Below, in pieces: positions 14,001 through 23,189 of a stretch of 64,000 nucleotides of DNA (its first letter is position 1; every line of letters starts with the position of its first letter). The notes beneath the pieces were generated by a model that was given only the letters and a program-made list of their open reading frames with translations, did no database searches and was not told the DNA's origin. The DNA lies in contig NC_134310.1 of assembly GCF_949628215.1 (NCBI RefSeq), positions 11,049,401 to 11,113,400 of the forward strand, read 5' to 3'. Origin of the DNA: Phalacrocorax aristotelis (lineage: Eukaryota; Chordata; Aves; Suliformes; Phalacrocoracidae). The translations under genes were made by a program, and so were the position numbers.

Positions 14001-17000
14001 CAATTACATGTGATTGGTGGAAGGGGTAAATTTGATACAACTGAACAGAAAAAGCTAACACAGTTGACAGCTGATTCTAAAGGACAACAGATAAATAACA
14101 TTTCCCAGTTTGAGTAATCAGAAGGGAGAAGGAAACATTTGTGATTCTTAGATTCTCTTTGCTCCGAATGTCTTCTTGTTAGAGAATTATTGCACAGATG
14201 TTAAAGCGTTTTTTAATAAAATTAGAAACATTAATAAAAGTGGAAAATAAGAAAGATTACTCCTAATGATTCACACTATGGTATTAAGTCCTTCATCTTG
14301 CGCTAAAGCATGCTAGAGTTCTGAATAATGTAAGATACATTTTATAGAAATATACAGATATATACCAAACTTCTTAAATGTATATGTGAGGCAGCTCTGA
14401 CTCAGCATGGGCGGAGACAAGAGCCAAGGCAGCTAAACCCCCACACGTACAAAAGCAGACCCCCGGGAGCATGGCGAACAGGGCGTGGCCTGTCAGAAGG
14501 GTGTGCTGCGGCAGTTTGCGCGGCAGTTTGCGCAGCAGTTCGCAAACCAGGCTCGAACGAGTAACTCAGCTCGTGGTCATTGGCCCCACACCAGGAGAGG
14601 GCCTAGCTATGGTCTCCACTTGCCTGAGAACCACTGTGTCATGGTTTTAGCGGGGAGAGAGTTAATTTTCTTCACTGCAGCTGGCATAGTGCTGTGCTTT
14701 GGACTTAGTATGAAAACAATGTTGATAACACACCAATGTTTTTGTTGCTGGGTAGCGCTTATACTAGTCAAGGACGTTTCTAGCTTCCCATGCTCTGCCA
14801 GGTGCACAAGAAGCCGGGAGGGGAGGGGGCACAGCTAAGAGAGCGGATTCAAACTGACCAAAGGGATATTCCATATTATGTAACGTCATGCCCAGTATGT
14901 TAACTGGGAGGAGCTGTCTGGGGGGGGAGGAAGCAATCGCGGCTCAGGGATGGGCAGCGTCGGTCGGCAGGTGGTGAGCGGTTGTATCGTTTGTGTTTCT
15001 GGTTTTTTCCCTTTTTTTTGTTTTTCCGTTTTATTATATTATCATAATCATTATTTTTATAATTATTATTTTTATTGTAATTATTAAACAGTACTTATCT
15101 GAGCCCACAAGTTCTTTTGCTCTTCCGATTCTCTTCCCCATCCCACAGGGGTGGGGGGAGTGAGTGAGCGGCTGCGTGGTGTTTAGTTGCTGACAGAGGC
15201 TGAACCATGACACACTGCCAGAAGGAACGTGGCAACTCAGGTGGAGCCCTCACATAAACATGCAGCTGTCCAGGTCTCTGGCTGCAGGGAGTGCCTGAGC
15301 CTGGCAGTTGTACCTGAGGGCAGCAGAGACAACAGCTGCTTGCGGTGTGACCAGGTGGATGATCTACTCTGCCTGGTGGCAGAGCTGAAAGAGGAAGTGG
15401 AGAGGTTAAGGAGCATCAGGGAGTGTGAGAGGGAGATAGATTGGTGGAGCCACACCCTATCAAGGCAGCAGATGGAGGCTCCACAAGATGCTCCACAAGA
15501 AGCAGCGAATCCCCTACCCTCTTGCCACCAAGCAATAGGAGGGAACCTAAGAGATGGGGGGGAAGGGAAACAGGTCCCTGCTCAGGGTGGCAGGTGAATC
15601 CCCTCCCGGCCTCCCTCACCTTCCCAGCTGCCCTTACACAACAGATACGGGGCTGTGGAACTTGAGGGTCAGGCAAATGAGGATGTAGGTGAAGGTCCAT
15701 CTGGGGGGGGGTGCCTAGGGGGAGTCAGTCAGCCCCACGCATTATGACCGCCTCTGTTAGGAAGAAAAGGAGGGTAATTGTTGTAGGCGAGTCCCTTCTG
15801 AGGGGGACAGAGGGCCCAATATGCTGACCAGACCCATCCCACAGGGTGTCTCCCTGGGGCTCGGGTCAGAGATGTTACTAGGAAACTCCCTGGTCTGGTA
15901 CGGCCCTCTGATTGCTACCCGCTACTGGTTGTGCAGGTGGGCAGTGATGAGGTTGCAGAGAGAAGCCCAAGAGCAATCAAAAGGGACTTCAGGGCACTGG
16001 GGCGACTGCTCAAAGGATCGGGAGTGCAGGTAGTGTTTTCCTCAATCCCGTCAGTGGCAGGGAAGAAGAATACTGAATGGAACAGGAAGACTCATCTGAT
16101 TAAAACATGGCTCAGAGGCTGGTGTCACTGGTGGAATTTTGGGTTCTTTTGATCATGGGGAGATTTACATGGCACTGGGCCTGCTGGCGGCAGATGGAGT
16201 TCACCTATCTGAAAGGGGGAAAAGGATTCTTGCACATGACTTGGCGGGGCTCATCGAGAGGGCTTTAAACAAGGTTCAAAGGGGGAAGGGGATGTAGCCA
16301 GGCCCACTAGAGAGGAGCCTAGGGTTGGTGCACCAGGGTTGGGGGTGAAACCGGTAGCCCAGCTCAAGTGCATCTATGCCAATGCACGCAGCATGGGCAA
16401 CAAACAGGAGGAGCTGGAAGCCATTCTGCAGTGGGATAGCTATGACTTAGTCGCCATCACAGAGACATGGTGGGATGACTCTTACGACTGGAGTGCTGCA
16501 ATGGATGGCTATAAGCTCTTCAGAAGGAATAGGCAAGGAAGGAGAGGTGGTGGGGTGGCTCTATATGTTAGGGAGTGCTTCGATTGCATAGAGCCCAGCA
16601 ATTGTGATTATAAGGTCGAGAGCTTATGGGTAAGGATGAGGGGGAAGGCCAGCAAGACAGATATCCTGCTGGGGGTCTGTTATAGACCACCCAACCAGGA
16701 TGAAGACGTAGATGAAAGCGTTCTACAAGCAGCTGGCGGAAGTATCACAATCACAATTGTTCTTGTGGGGGACTTCAATTTAGCAGATGTCTGCTGGAAA
16801 TACAACACAGCAGAGAAGAAACAGTCTAGGAGGTTCCTGGAGCGTGTGGAGGATAACTTCCTGACGCAGCTGGTAAGTGAGCCTCCAGGGGAGCTGCCTC
16901 GCTTGACCTGCTGTTCACAAACAGAGAAGGACTGGTGGGAGATGTGGTCAGAGGCGCTCTTGGGCTTAGCGGCCATGATATGACTCAGTTCTCAATTCTT

Positions 17001-20000
17001 GGTGAAGTAGGAAGAGGGGTCAGCAGAACCACTACTATGGACTTACAGAGGGCAGACTTTGGCCTGTTCAGAGCACTGGTTGGGAGAGTCCCTTGGGAAG
17101 CAGTCCTGAAGGGCAAAGGAGTCCAGGAAGGCTGGGCTTTCTTCAAGAAGGAAGTCTTGCAGGCGCAGGAGCAGGCTGTCCCCAAGTGCCGCAAGACAAA
17201 CCAGCGGGGAAGACGATGGGCCTGGCTGAACAGAGAGGTTTTGCTGGCACTCAGGAAAAAAAGGAGAGTCTACCACTTTTGGAAGAAGGGACAGGCAACA
17301 CGAGAAGAGTACAGAGACCTTGTTAGGTCTTGCAGGGAGAAAATTAGACAGGCAAAAGCCCAGATAGAGCTCAACCTGGCCATTGTTGTAAAGGATAACA
17401 AAAAATGTTTTTACAAATATATTAACAACAAAAAGAGAACCAAAGAGAATCTCCATCCTCTATTGGACGCAGAGGGGAACATTGCAACTGAGGATGAGGA
17501 AAAGGCTGAGGTACTAAATGCCTTCTTTGCCTCAGTCTTTAACCGTCACACCAGTTACCCCCGGGGTATTCAGCCCCCTGATCTGGAAGGCAGGGATGGA
17601 CGGCAGAATAAACCCCCCGTAATCCAGGAGGAAGCAGTTTACGATCTGCTGCTCCACCTGGACACTCACGAGTCTATGGGGCCGGATGGGAGTGAGCCGG
17701 CGGAGGAGCTTGCCAAGCCACTCTCCATCATTTATCAGCAGTCCTGGTTAACAGGGGAGGTCCCACATGACTGGAGGCTTGCTAATGTGACAGCCATCTA
17801 CAGAAAGGGCCAGAAGGCGGCTTTGGGGAACTACAGGCCTGTCAGCCTGACCTCGGTACCAGGGAAAATTATGGAGCGATACATCTTGAGTGAGCTCACC
17901 AAGCACGTGCAGGAGAATCAGGGGATCAGGCCCAGTCAGCATGGGTTCATGAAAGGCAGGTCCTGCCTGACCAACCCGATCTCCTTCTATGACCAGGTGA
18001 CCCACCTCATGGATGAGGGAAAGGATGTGGATGTTATCTACCTGGACTTTAGTAAAGCCTTTGATACTGTCTCCCACAGCATCCTCCTAGAGAAGCTGGC
18101 GGCTCATGGCTTGGACAGATGTATTCTTCGCTGGTTAAAAAACTGGCTGGATGGCCGAGCCCAGAGAGTTGTGGTGAATGGAGCTAAATCCAGTTGGCGC
18201 CAGTCATGAGCAAGGTTCCCCAGGGCTCATTGTTGGGGACACTCTTGTTTAATATCTTTATCAATGATCTCGATGAGGGGATCGAGTGCGCCCCCAGTAA
18301 GTTTGCAGAAGACACCAAGTTGGGCAGGAGTGTCAATCTGCTTGAGGGTAAGAAGGTTCTACAGAGGGACCTGGACAGGCTGGATGGATGGGCTGAGGCC
18401 AATTTTATGAGTTTCAACAAGGTCAAGTGCCTGGTCCTGCACTTTGGTCACAACAACCCCATCCAATGATAGAGGCTTGGGGAAGAGTGGCTGGAGAGCT
18501 GCCTGGCGGAGAAGGACCTGGGGGTGCTGGTTGACAGCCGGCTGAACGTGAGGCAGCAGTGTGCCCAGGTGGACAAGGTGGCCAACGGCATCCTGGCTTG
18601 TATCAGTAATAGTGTGGCCAGCAGGAGTAGGGAAGTGATTGTGCCCCTGTACTCGGCACTGGTGAGGCTGCACCTTGAATATTGTGTTCGGTTTTGGGCC
18701 CCTCACTATGAGAAGGACAATGAGTTGCTGGAGCGTGTCCAGAGAAGGGCAAAAAAGCTGGTGAAGGGTCTAGAGAGCATGTCTTATAAGGAGAGGCTGA
18801 GGGAACTGGGGTTGTTTACTCTGGAGCAGAGGAGGCTGAGGGGACACCTTATCGCTCTCCATCAACCAGATCTCCTGGACCCCTTTGCCCTGTAGGGCCG
18901 TCTCCCATGGGATTATTCCAGGAAGAGCCCAGGAGAGGCCCAAGTCTCTCCTCAAGGCCAGGGTTTTGATACACCAGTTCTTTCCAGGAGAAGGAAATCA
19001 ACACAAAGTTAAACCTAATCACAAGCTCTTCTATCATTTTATATATGTGCTGATTAAAGTAATGAAAGCGTACAACAGAATTTGAAATTCAAAGCTCCTA
19101 TTACTTTTTTTCCAGCTTGTGGGAAAATAACCTGAGACTGCCAAGAAGTGTCTGTTCAGAAGAATTGCATGATATTTTACTTTTATTATCACTTTTTTTA
19201 AATTTATGAGTTTTTAGGTATGTGCTCTCTCATGTCTACTGATATCAGACTCCAGTGATATCAACTGCAGATCTGACAGACCTTTATTTTTCACAAGATA
19301 AAATCTTCATTACAGGTTCATCTTTGCTACATAAATGAGGACAGGTAAGTCACCAACAAGTAGAAATATGAAAAAGTAGTTTCTTTTAACACGGTACCTC
19401 TGTTTCTGCTGCATGGGTTGCTGTCTCATAGCCATATATTGCATGTCCTCTTGTAGCCGATTAAGGGGAGAATCTGGTTTGACACGAATCCCATAATAAT
19501 GGTATTTGGAGTTCCCCCTTTATGAAAGAACAAAAATAACATGTTTTATGCATATATGTCATACCCACTTCACAATTTGCCTATAGTACATAAAAGTACA
19601 TAAAAGTTAGGCTTAACTTTCCTCTCACTCTAATATTAAACTGGTATAACTCTAACTCCACTAGCTTCTGGAAATCAGTTCACTTAAACTATATTTTCCA
19701 GCACTTTACTCTTAGACTTCATTTAAATAGAATAAGGAAAGTAAAACACAAATAAATGACTTATGCAGGCACGGTGAATAAAACGATTCCATAAATGGGG
19801 TATGCTTGTGAGTGAGTGAGGGTTTGTGTATGTTTCACTAGTCAGCTTCAGTCCTGATAGCTGGAGAAGAAGAACAGATTTGGGCTATCTGCATTCATGT
19901 TTATCTGAATGCTATTGGTGTCTATGTGGACGCTGGTAAAGGCATTGCTCTGCGTTAGCTTGTGTGGTTAGCTGTGTTAGTGTTGTGTGTGTTTATCTGC

Positions 20001-20483
20001 ATCTTTGGAACACATGTTCAGTCTCACTATTAGCTGGACCTGCAATTGGGAACAGCAGTAGCTGCATCCACTGGGCTGAGATGAAAGATATCTGGGTCTT
20101 AAGAGTACACAGAGAATATGGCTATAGCAGACTGGGAGTTCTCTGGGCCCTGAAGTCCACTGGATTAGGCAACTCCCTTAACAGTAAGGTTTAAAATATT
20201 TTTATTTGTTTGCTTGCTTGCTTGTTTTTAGCATACAAGCTTCACGTTCACAATTATTATTGACATTTTCTATTTTACTTTAAGATTTCATTAATGCAAA
20301 CCTGGTTCCCAGTCTTCTGGTTCGTAATCCCATGAAGATTGACCGTATGAGTTTTCCAAAGGAGGCAGCATTGACTGGATCTAACTTGTGCTCCTGACAA
20401 TGACGTAAGTAATGGTTGTAAAGGGTACTTCTGGGAAGACTCACTCCTTCTGCGGTTTCATAGTTGTCTAAAAGCCATTGGAG
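1928..20483 (-). CDS. RFX3: RFX3 gene, six internal exons (partial, continues left)
   Basis: RFX3 is a winged-helix transcription factor that binds X-box promoters and drives cilium and islet-cell genes as homo- or heterodimers in the nucleus. Six exons translate in order as the family's DNA-binding domain ([13 protein letters not shown] to [10 protein letters not shown], then [17 protein letters not shown]), a Q-rich linker ([12 protein letters not shown]), and the conserved helical dimerisation region ([51 protein letters not shown]). [13 protein letters not shown] distinguishes RFX3 from RFX1 and RFX2. Every exon has AG/GT borders, phases match and no stop occurs. The DNA-binding domain looks unchanged from what I remember of vertebrate RFX3, while the later exons carry many replacements. 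The 5' exons are not visible to the right and the 3' exons lie beyond the left edge. It may be a W-linked copy, a Z copy or a decaying duplicate. Confidence 0.9.
2501..2616 (-). CDS. RFX3: RFX3 exon: dimerisation region helix
   Basis: This 116-nt exon starts in phase 0 after ttttag and reads [20 protein letters not shown] then [12 protein letters not shown]. It ends with a split Ser codon (AG|C) at a gtcag donor. The helical core is kept, while the Ser/Thr-rich end ([10 protein letters not shown]) differs strongly from the vertebrate version I recall. Confidence 0.9.
3450..3562 (-). CDS. RFX3: RFX3 exon: start of conserved dimerisation region
   Basis: This 113-nt exon begins with AT after aacag, completing an Asp codon with the last G of the previous exon. 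It reads [20 protein letters not shown] and ends SLYREHCE before gtaag. Confidence 0.9.
4850..4971 (-). CDS. RFX3: RFX3 exon: Gln-rich linker after DNA-binding domain
   Basis: This 122-nt exon runs from a tgtag acceptor to a TTTTTAG|gtatg donor. It reads [20 protein letters not shown] and continues to [10 protein letters not shown]. Compared with the vertebrate sequence I remember (YKPMQKVDG..., AQSQHHQQ), it has several replacements including Tyr to Cys. It is separated from the previous exon by a 14.4-kb intron filled with CR1 and LTR insertions. Confidence 0.9.
5380..5697 (+). mobile_element. Old CR1 3' end with pentanucleotide tail
   Basis: The stretch from about 5440 matches the CR1 3' untranslated layout (ACTGGAACAGGCTTCCTAGA, then GGTCCCTTCCAACT), and 5380-5440 is a diverged lead-in. 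It is a diverged, severely 5'-truncated copy in the large RFX3 intron. It ends in about six copies of ATTCT at 5664-5696, grown from the CR1 tail. Confidence 0.8.
5664..5696 (+). repeat. (ATTCT)n microsatellite
   Basis: Roughly six perfect pentamers directly at a CR1 3' end. CR1 elements terminate in short ATTCTRTG-like repeats, so this is an expanded tail and not an independent locus. Confidence 0.9.
5698..7447. other. RFX3 intron, no gene seen
   Basis: Moderately AT-rich intron sequence. I find no exon, RNA gene or transposon signature, and all open frames are short and unlike known proteins. Confidence 0.55.
7448..7540 (-). mobile_element. CR1 3' tail fragment, antisense
   Basis: The plus strand reads CATAGAATCATAGAATGTCC then a degenerate GACCCACAAAGATCATGAAG, the reverse complement of a CR1 3' end. 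Only about 90 bp remain. Confidence 0.85.
9040..9665 (-). mobile_element. Solo LTR nested in ERVL LTR, antisense
   Basis: A 626-bp block interrupts the LTR between GTGGGAG and TGAGCGAGCGG, flanked by GGAG repeats (9036-9039, 9666-9669). Read on the minus strand it has a TATA-like GTATAAATACC near 9190-9200, AATAAA near 9110, and ends GGGATAACA, as LTR 3' ends do. Its 5' end (GATACTCC) lacks the usual TG. The 4-bp duplication fits a gammaretrovirus-like (ERV1) integrase. No similar copy was found in the window. Confidence 0.7.
9722..9867 (-). pseudogene. ERVL gag fragment, antisense
   Basis: On the minus strand this reads [15 protein letters not shown], followed by a Thr/Ala-rich stretch and TSNPHDRKK. 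It matches the gag-like frame at 27355-27900 ([13 protein letters not shown] and TP-rich repeats), so it is part of the same ERVL family. It is only about 48 codons and has lost both ends. Confidence 0.8.
10559..11646 (+). mobile_element. Solo LTR, family B
   Basis: 1088 bp, starting TGTATTGGGTTTATGTGGCA and ending CAAGGTCAACCCACCACA, inserted into a CR1. Flanks are ATGGC and ATGGT, a 4-5-bp target duplication. The middle (about 10980-11260) holds imperfect 40-60-bp tandem units of the form GACCCACATTGGAGCAG.. with CTGCAGCCCGTGGGAA. The same family recurs at 13049, 49070, 58108 and 59693. I do not know its internal sequence, so its retroviral class is unsettled. Confidence 0.8.
12541..13048. 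other. Unique RFX3 intron sequence
   Basis: About 500 bp of mixed sequence between a CR1 3' end and an antisense LTR-B. No gene or repeat recognised. Confidence 0.5.
13049..13878 (-). mobile_element. Solo LTR, family B, antisense
   Basis: The plus strand starts TGTGGTGGGTTAGCCTTGGC and ends ACATATACCCAATACA, the reverse complement of the family-B termini. It is 830 bp and diverged, with an AT-rich interruption near 13185-13320. No clean target duplication is visible. Confidence 0.75.
13879..14393. other. Unique RFX3 intron sequence
   Basis: AT-rich sequence without recognisable coding or transposon content, up to the 5' end of the CR1. Confidence 0.5.
14637..15212 (+). mobile_element. Solo ERVL-like LTR
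   Basis: 576 bp from TGTCATGGTTTTAGCGGGGA to GAGGCTGAACCATGACA, flanked by perfect CACTG duplications (14632-14636, 15213-15217). It sits in the CR1 5' region. The U5 end and (T/A)-rich R region match the LTR at 26183-26807. Confidence 0.92.
15229..15600 (+). pseudogene. CR1 ORF1 N-terminal part
   Basis: 122 codons open. CRECLSLA and [10 protein letters not shown] give a pair of Cys motifs, followed by a heptad-rich stretch ([20 protein letters not shown]) typical of CR1 ORF1 coiled coils. CR1 ORF1 proteins bind RNA and carry an esterase domain. Here that domain survives only in other frames further on (about 15780-16280, with GSDEVAERS and [20 protein letters not shown]). The natural start probably lay upstream, across the LTR insertion. 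Confidence 0.75.
16339..16983 (+). pseudogene. CR1 ORF2 endonuclease domain
   Basis: About 214 codons encode the AP-endonuclease-like domain that nicks target [51 protein letters not shown] and [11 protein letters not shown]. The frame breaks near 16900 before the SDH motif, which is picked up in the overlapping frame (GLSGHDM). Confidence 0.9.
16935..18895 (+). pseudogene. CR1 ORF2 reverse transcriptase
   Basis: A 424-codon frame (16935-18209) carries the linker and RT fingers/palm: [31 protein letters not shown] and [20 protein letters not shown]. After a frameshift near 18200 it continues as [20 protein letters not shown] and FAEDTKLG, then RT thumb sequence to about 18851. The catalytic FADD has become FAED, so the enzyme is dead even apart from the frameshifts. 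Confidence 0.92.
18852..18960 (-). mobile_element. Inverted CR1 fragment
   Basis: On the minus strand this reads [20 protein letters not shown] then [11 protein letters not shown], the CR1 endonuclease-RT linker (compare [20 protein letters not shown] at about 17080). It joins the truncated RT end head-on. It may be a separate antisense insertion or a rearranged CR1. Confidence 0.7.
18961..19397. other. RFX3 intron, no gene seen
   Basis: AT-rich intron sequence between CR1 and the second DNA-binding-domain exon. Nothing further recognised. Confidence 0.5.
19398..19517 (-). CDS. RFX3: RFX3 exon: end of DNA-binding domain
   Basis: This 120-nt exon follows an aaag acceptor and completes the split Arg codon. 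It reads [20 protein letters not shown], the wing of the domain, then the [12 protein letters not shown] linker, and ends in a split AG|G Arg codon before gtaccg. The KYHYYGI signature is intact. Confidence 0.93.
19960..20110 (+). repeat. Interspersed repeat fragment shared with 49780-49925
   Basis: GTGTGTTTATCTGCATCTTT, then GAACACATGTTCAGTCTCAC and AGCTGGACCTG, align with TTTGTGTGCCTACTGGGAAT, ACATGCTTAGCCTCGC and GGTTGGACCTGG near 49815-49865. Two diverged copies in unrelated introns imply a dispersed element, which I cannot name. Confidence 0.5.
20302..20483 (-). CDS. RFX3: RFX3 exon: first part of DNA-binding domain
   Basis: This 182-nt exon begins in phase 0 after a tatag acceptor (Leu-Gln-Trp) and ends ..ACC AG before a gtttg donor, splitting an Arg codon. 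It carries the winged-helix core with [16 protein letters not shown] and [20 protein letters not shown], the recognition-helix region. It is the most 5' RFX3 exon found here. The preceding family exon, which normally ends just before LQWLL, was not found between 20484 and 45533. Confidence 0.93.
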
Positions 20484-23189
20484 CTATATCAAACATGAAA
20501 GAGTGAACATATGTAAATTCAGTGTTACTCTACTAAAAAAAAAACTTAATTGTACAACACAGACCTCTGATAAATTTTAGACCACTCTTAAGGCTTGTTT
20601 AATACAGTGACTTTGTTCTTCAAGCAAATATAATCTAAATCTCTTTCAATGCTAGATATGCCATGATGCCTTAGTATCTTTTAGAATTACAAGTAAATAA
20701 CAAAACTCACTGCACTTATGACCTCAGATAGCTCCACTTCTAAAAATATTTCAGATTCAGTACCATGCATTAACATTTTATGAAGTTATTTGTGCTTTGG
20801 AGATGAATTGTTGGAACTCCAAGGAAATAAAATAATCAATGTAATTTATATTAATTGCAGGAAAAAAACTAAAAGGAGTAAGTTAATATATTTTTAATAC
20901 TGGAATGTTATACTATTTCTCTTCACCTGAAATTAAAAGCATACAAATGAAAAAAAACCACCCAGTACTTCATTTAACTGAATAGGGCTTATTTTCTTCC
21001 AAAAACAAAGAAGAAACTACAAAATATAAAGTGACAAGCAATCTAGATGACATGAGAAATAACTGGTGCATCTATAAAATATTATGGGCCCAATCCCTTT
21101 CTGCTGTAGCCTGTTTGCTTCAAAGTGAAACAGAATTAGTATTCTTTTTTTTTTTCCCCCCTGTGTAATTTAACGTAGAATTTTGGTGAGCAATTTTGGA
21201 AGCATGTAGGCAAACAGTTTCTAATACATCATTGTACCTTTGTATAGAACAAATAGTAACTAACATGCACACAAAACCCAAGTAAAATGGTCACTTTAAT
21301 GACATCTAACAGTATAGGAGAACAGCAAAATAAAATGGAAATATTTTTATAGTGGTCCTACGTAAATTCTGTGTTTTCAATTTTTTGGGGATGCTAATAT
21401 TTTACCTAGCTTACACCCCCCTCCCCCCATGGTTTCATATCCTTGGAATTTCCCTTTAATTTCAGCTTGAAAAATTCCTGTTTTGTTTTCTGCTCTCATT
21501 TACTACTTAATTACCTAAGAAAGTAATTATACCAAAATGAATCAGCATGATCATCCAAATTTTCCAGGTTCACAAATCTTACCAAAATTCTGGGCTTAGT
21601 TTGAGCATCCAATAAATCCCCAAGCCATGGATTTGTTTTTGGCATTTGGAACAAAATTTTATTCCAATATGCTGGAGCCTCACACAGTTGTATAATCCAT
21701 TTCAATTTAGCCCACCAAAGGAATTAATATGACCAAAATATGTGTTTAAAGTGCAGTAAAAGATATATAAAGTTTATGTGACATTTAATATGCTACTATG
21801 CAGGATTATTGACTAATAGATTGCTGAACAAATTCTGTTCTACTAATGTTCAATATAAATTGTCATTTAAGGAACATGAATATCAATATATTAATGCCCA
21901 TTACTCGTTAAATATGTTTCCACTCCGACCCTTCTTTATTGCAGAACTACTAGTAAAATTTAGATTATAATGAATATAATGGGCATACAGTTCTGTTTAA
22001 GTCAGTTGTGAGCAATTTACCAAGCACAATACATGAAAAATGGAAAAAAAAATTAAGAAAACATTTACTCCAGACCTTTCAAGGACCATCTTTATGTTTA
22101 CTTTCTTACAGAAAACATCACCAGAACTATCATGCTTAGATTTCTAAACAAGAGCTCTATGTAAAGATGTAGGAGAAGCAAGATCTAACTGGTTCCAAGA
22201 TGGATGCAGATAATGTTGCACTTTAAATAAACATAACAAAAAAGTGCAGTTCATCATCCTTATATCAAGTTGTAGATGCATTATTGAAAAAGTCTTATCA
22301 TTCACAAATGTATTTTATCTTGAGCATTTACAATTCTGAAAGAAAACCTAGGAAAACTATTATTGTAAACTTTTAACTTTACTTGACTGTATTAACAAAA
22401 CCATTTCGCTAATCACCTAAGTATATCTTAATTATATCTTTCAACCTTTCCATTTAATATATACTAATTAGATAATGGAATATGAGATATTTCTATTTTA
22501 CCTCACAAAGGAAAAATTTATTGACAAACAAAATTATTTCCCAATTAACTTCTGAATATAGCATTAGACTTTTTTCCAGAAGAATTAGAATTTATTAGGT
22601 TTCATTTAAATGCATTTTACTAATGATCTGTATTTGCCAGATATTCTTTCAACCACGCCTTGGCATTAGCCAACAATGGAAAAGCAAAACCCAAGAAAAG
22701 TGCAAAACCCAAGAAAAGTACAAAACAAAGATTTATGCTCTAGGGTGAAGATATTTCAATAACAAAAACTTGAAGTGATTACTTGGTAGGTTACAGACTG
22801 GAAAGAAGAGTGCCAATAGCTGAATACCATGTAAAAAGGTAAATAATCTGCAGACGTGATAAAGTTATTGCAGACAACCTTAAACATATTTTTGTATTTG
22901 CAGAAATCTAATTCTAAAATTGAAATGTCCAGACTTTGATTTCTGACTTGTTGATTTATAATATAAAACAACATTGGAATAGTATGAAATGGTTTACAAA
23001 GAACATGTAAATTGACTCCAACTTCAATGAAACCTCAATATTTAGAAAAAATCAGATTATAAATTAGTTAAGTCAATCACATGCAGAAAGAAATCAGGAA
23101 AGGAAATGAAACAGAGGAAAATGAAAAAATCATTAAAATGGCAGGTATTAAATTAGGCAACAAAATGCCAGCTTAAGGAAGAAAATAGG
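20484..23189. other. 2.7-kb intergenic/intron stretch, no exon seen
   Basis: AT-rich sequence immediately 5' of the first visible RFX3 exon. I looked for the preceding RFX3 exon (the one ending before LQWLL) on the minus strand and did not find it. No transposon recognised. Confidence 0.5.

Larger units (their letters stand above)
14394..18851 (+). mobile_element. Nearly full-length CR1 LINE, interrupted and 3'-truncated
   Basis: The element starts with a GC-rich 5' leader containing repeated GCGGCAGTTTGCGC-like motifs near 14505-14545. A solo LTR interrupts it at 14637-15212. Then come ORF1 remnants (Cys/coiled-coil part 15229-15600, esterase-like part about 15780-16280), an endonuclease (16339-16983) and a reverse transcriptase (16935-18895). 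The 3' UTR is absent: homology stops near 18851 (LIAL) and an inverted CR1 piece follows. Most avian CR1 copies are severely 5'-truncated, so a copy that keeps its 5' end is uncommon. Confidence 0.9.
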
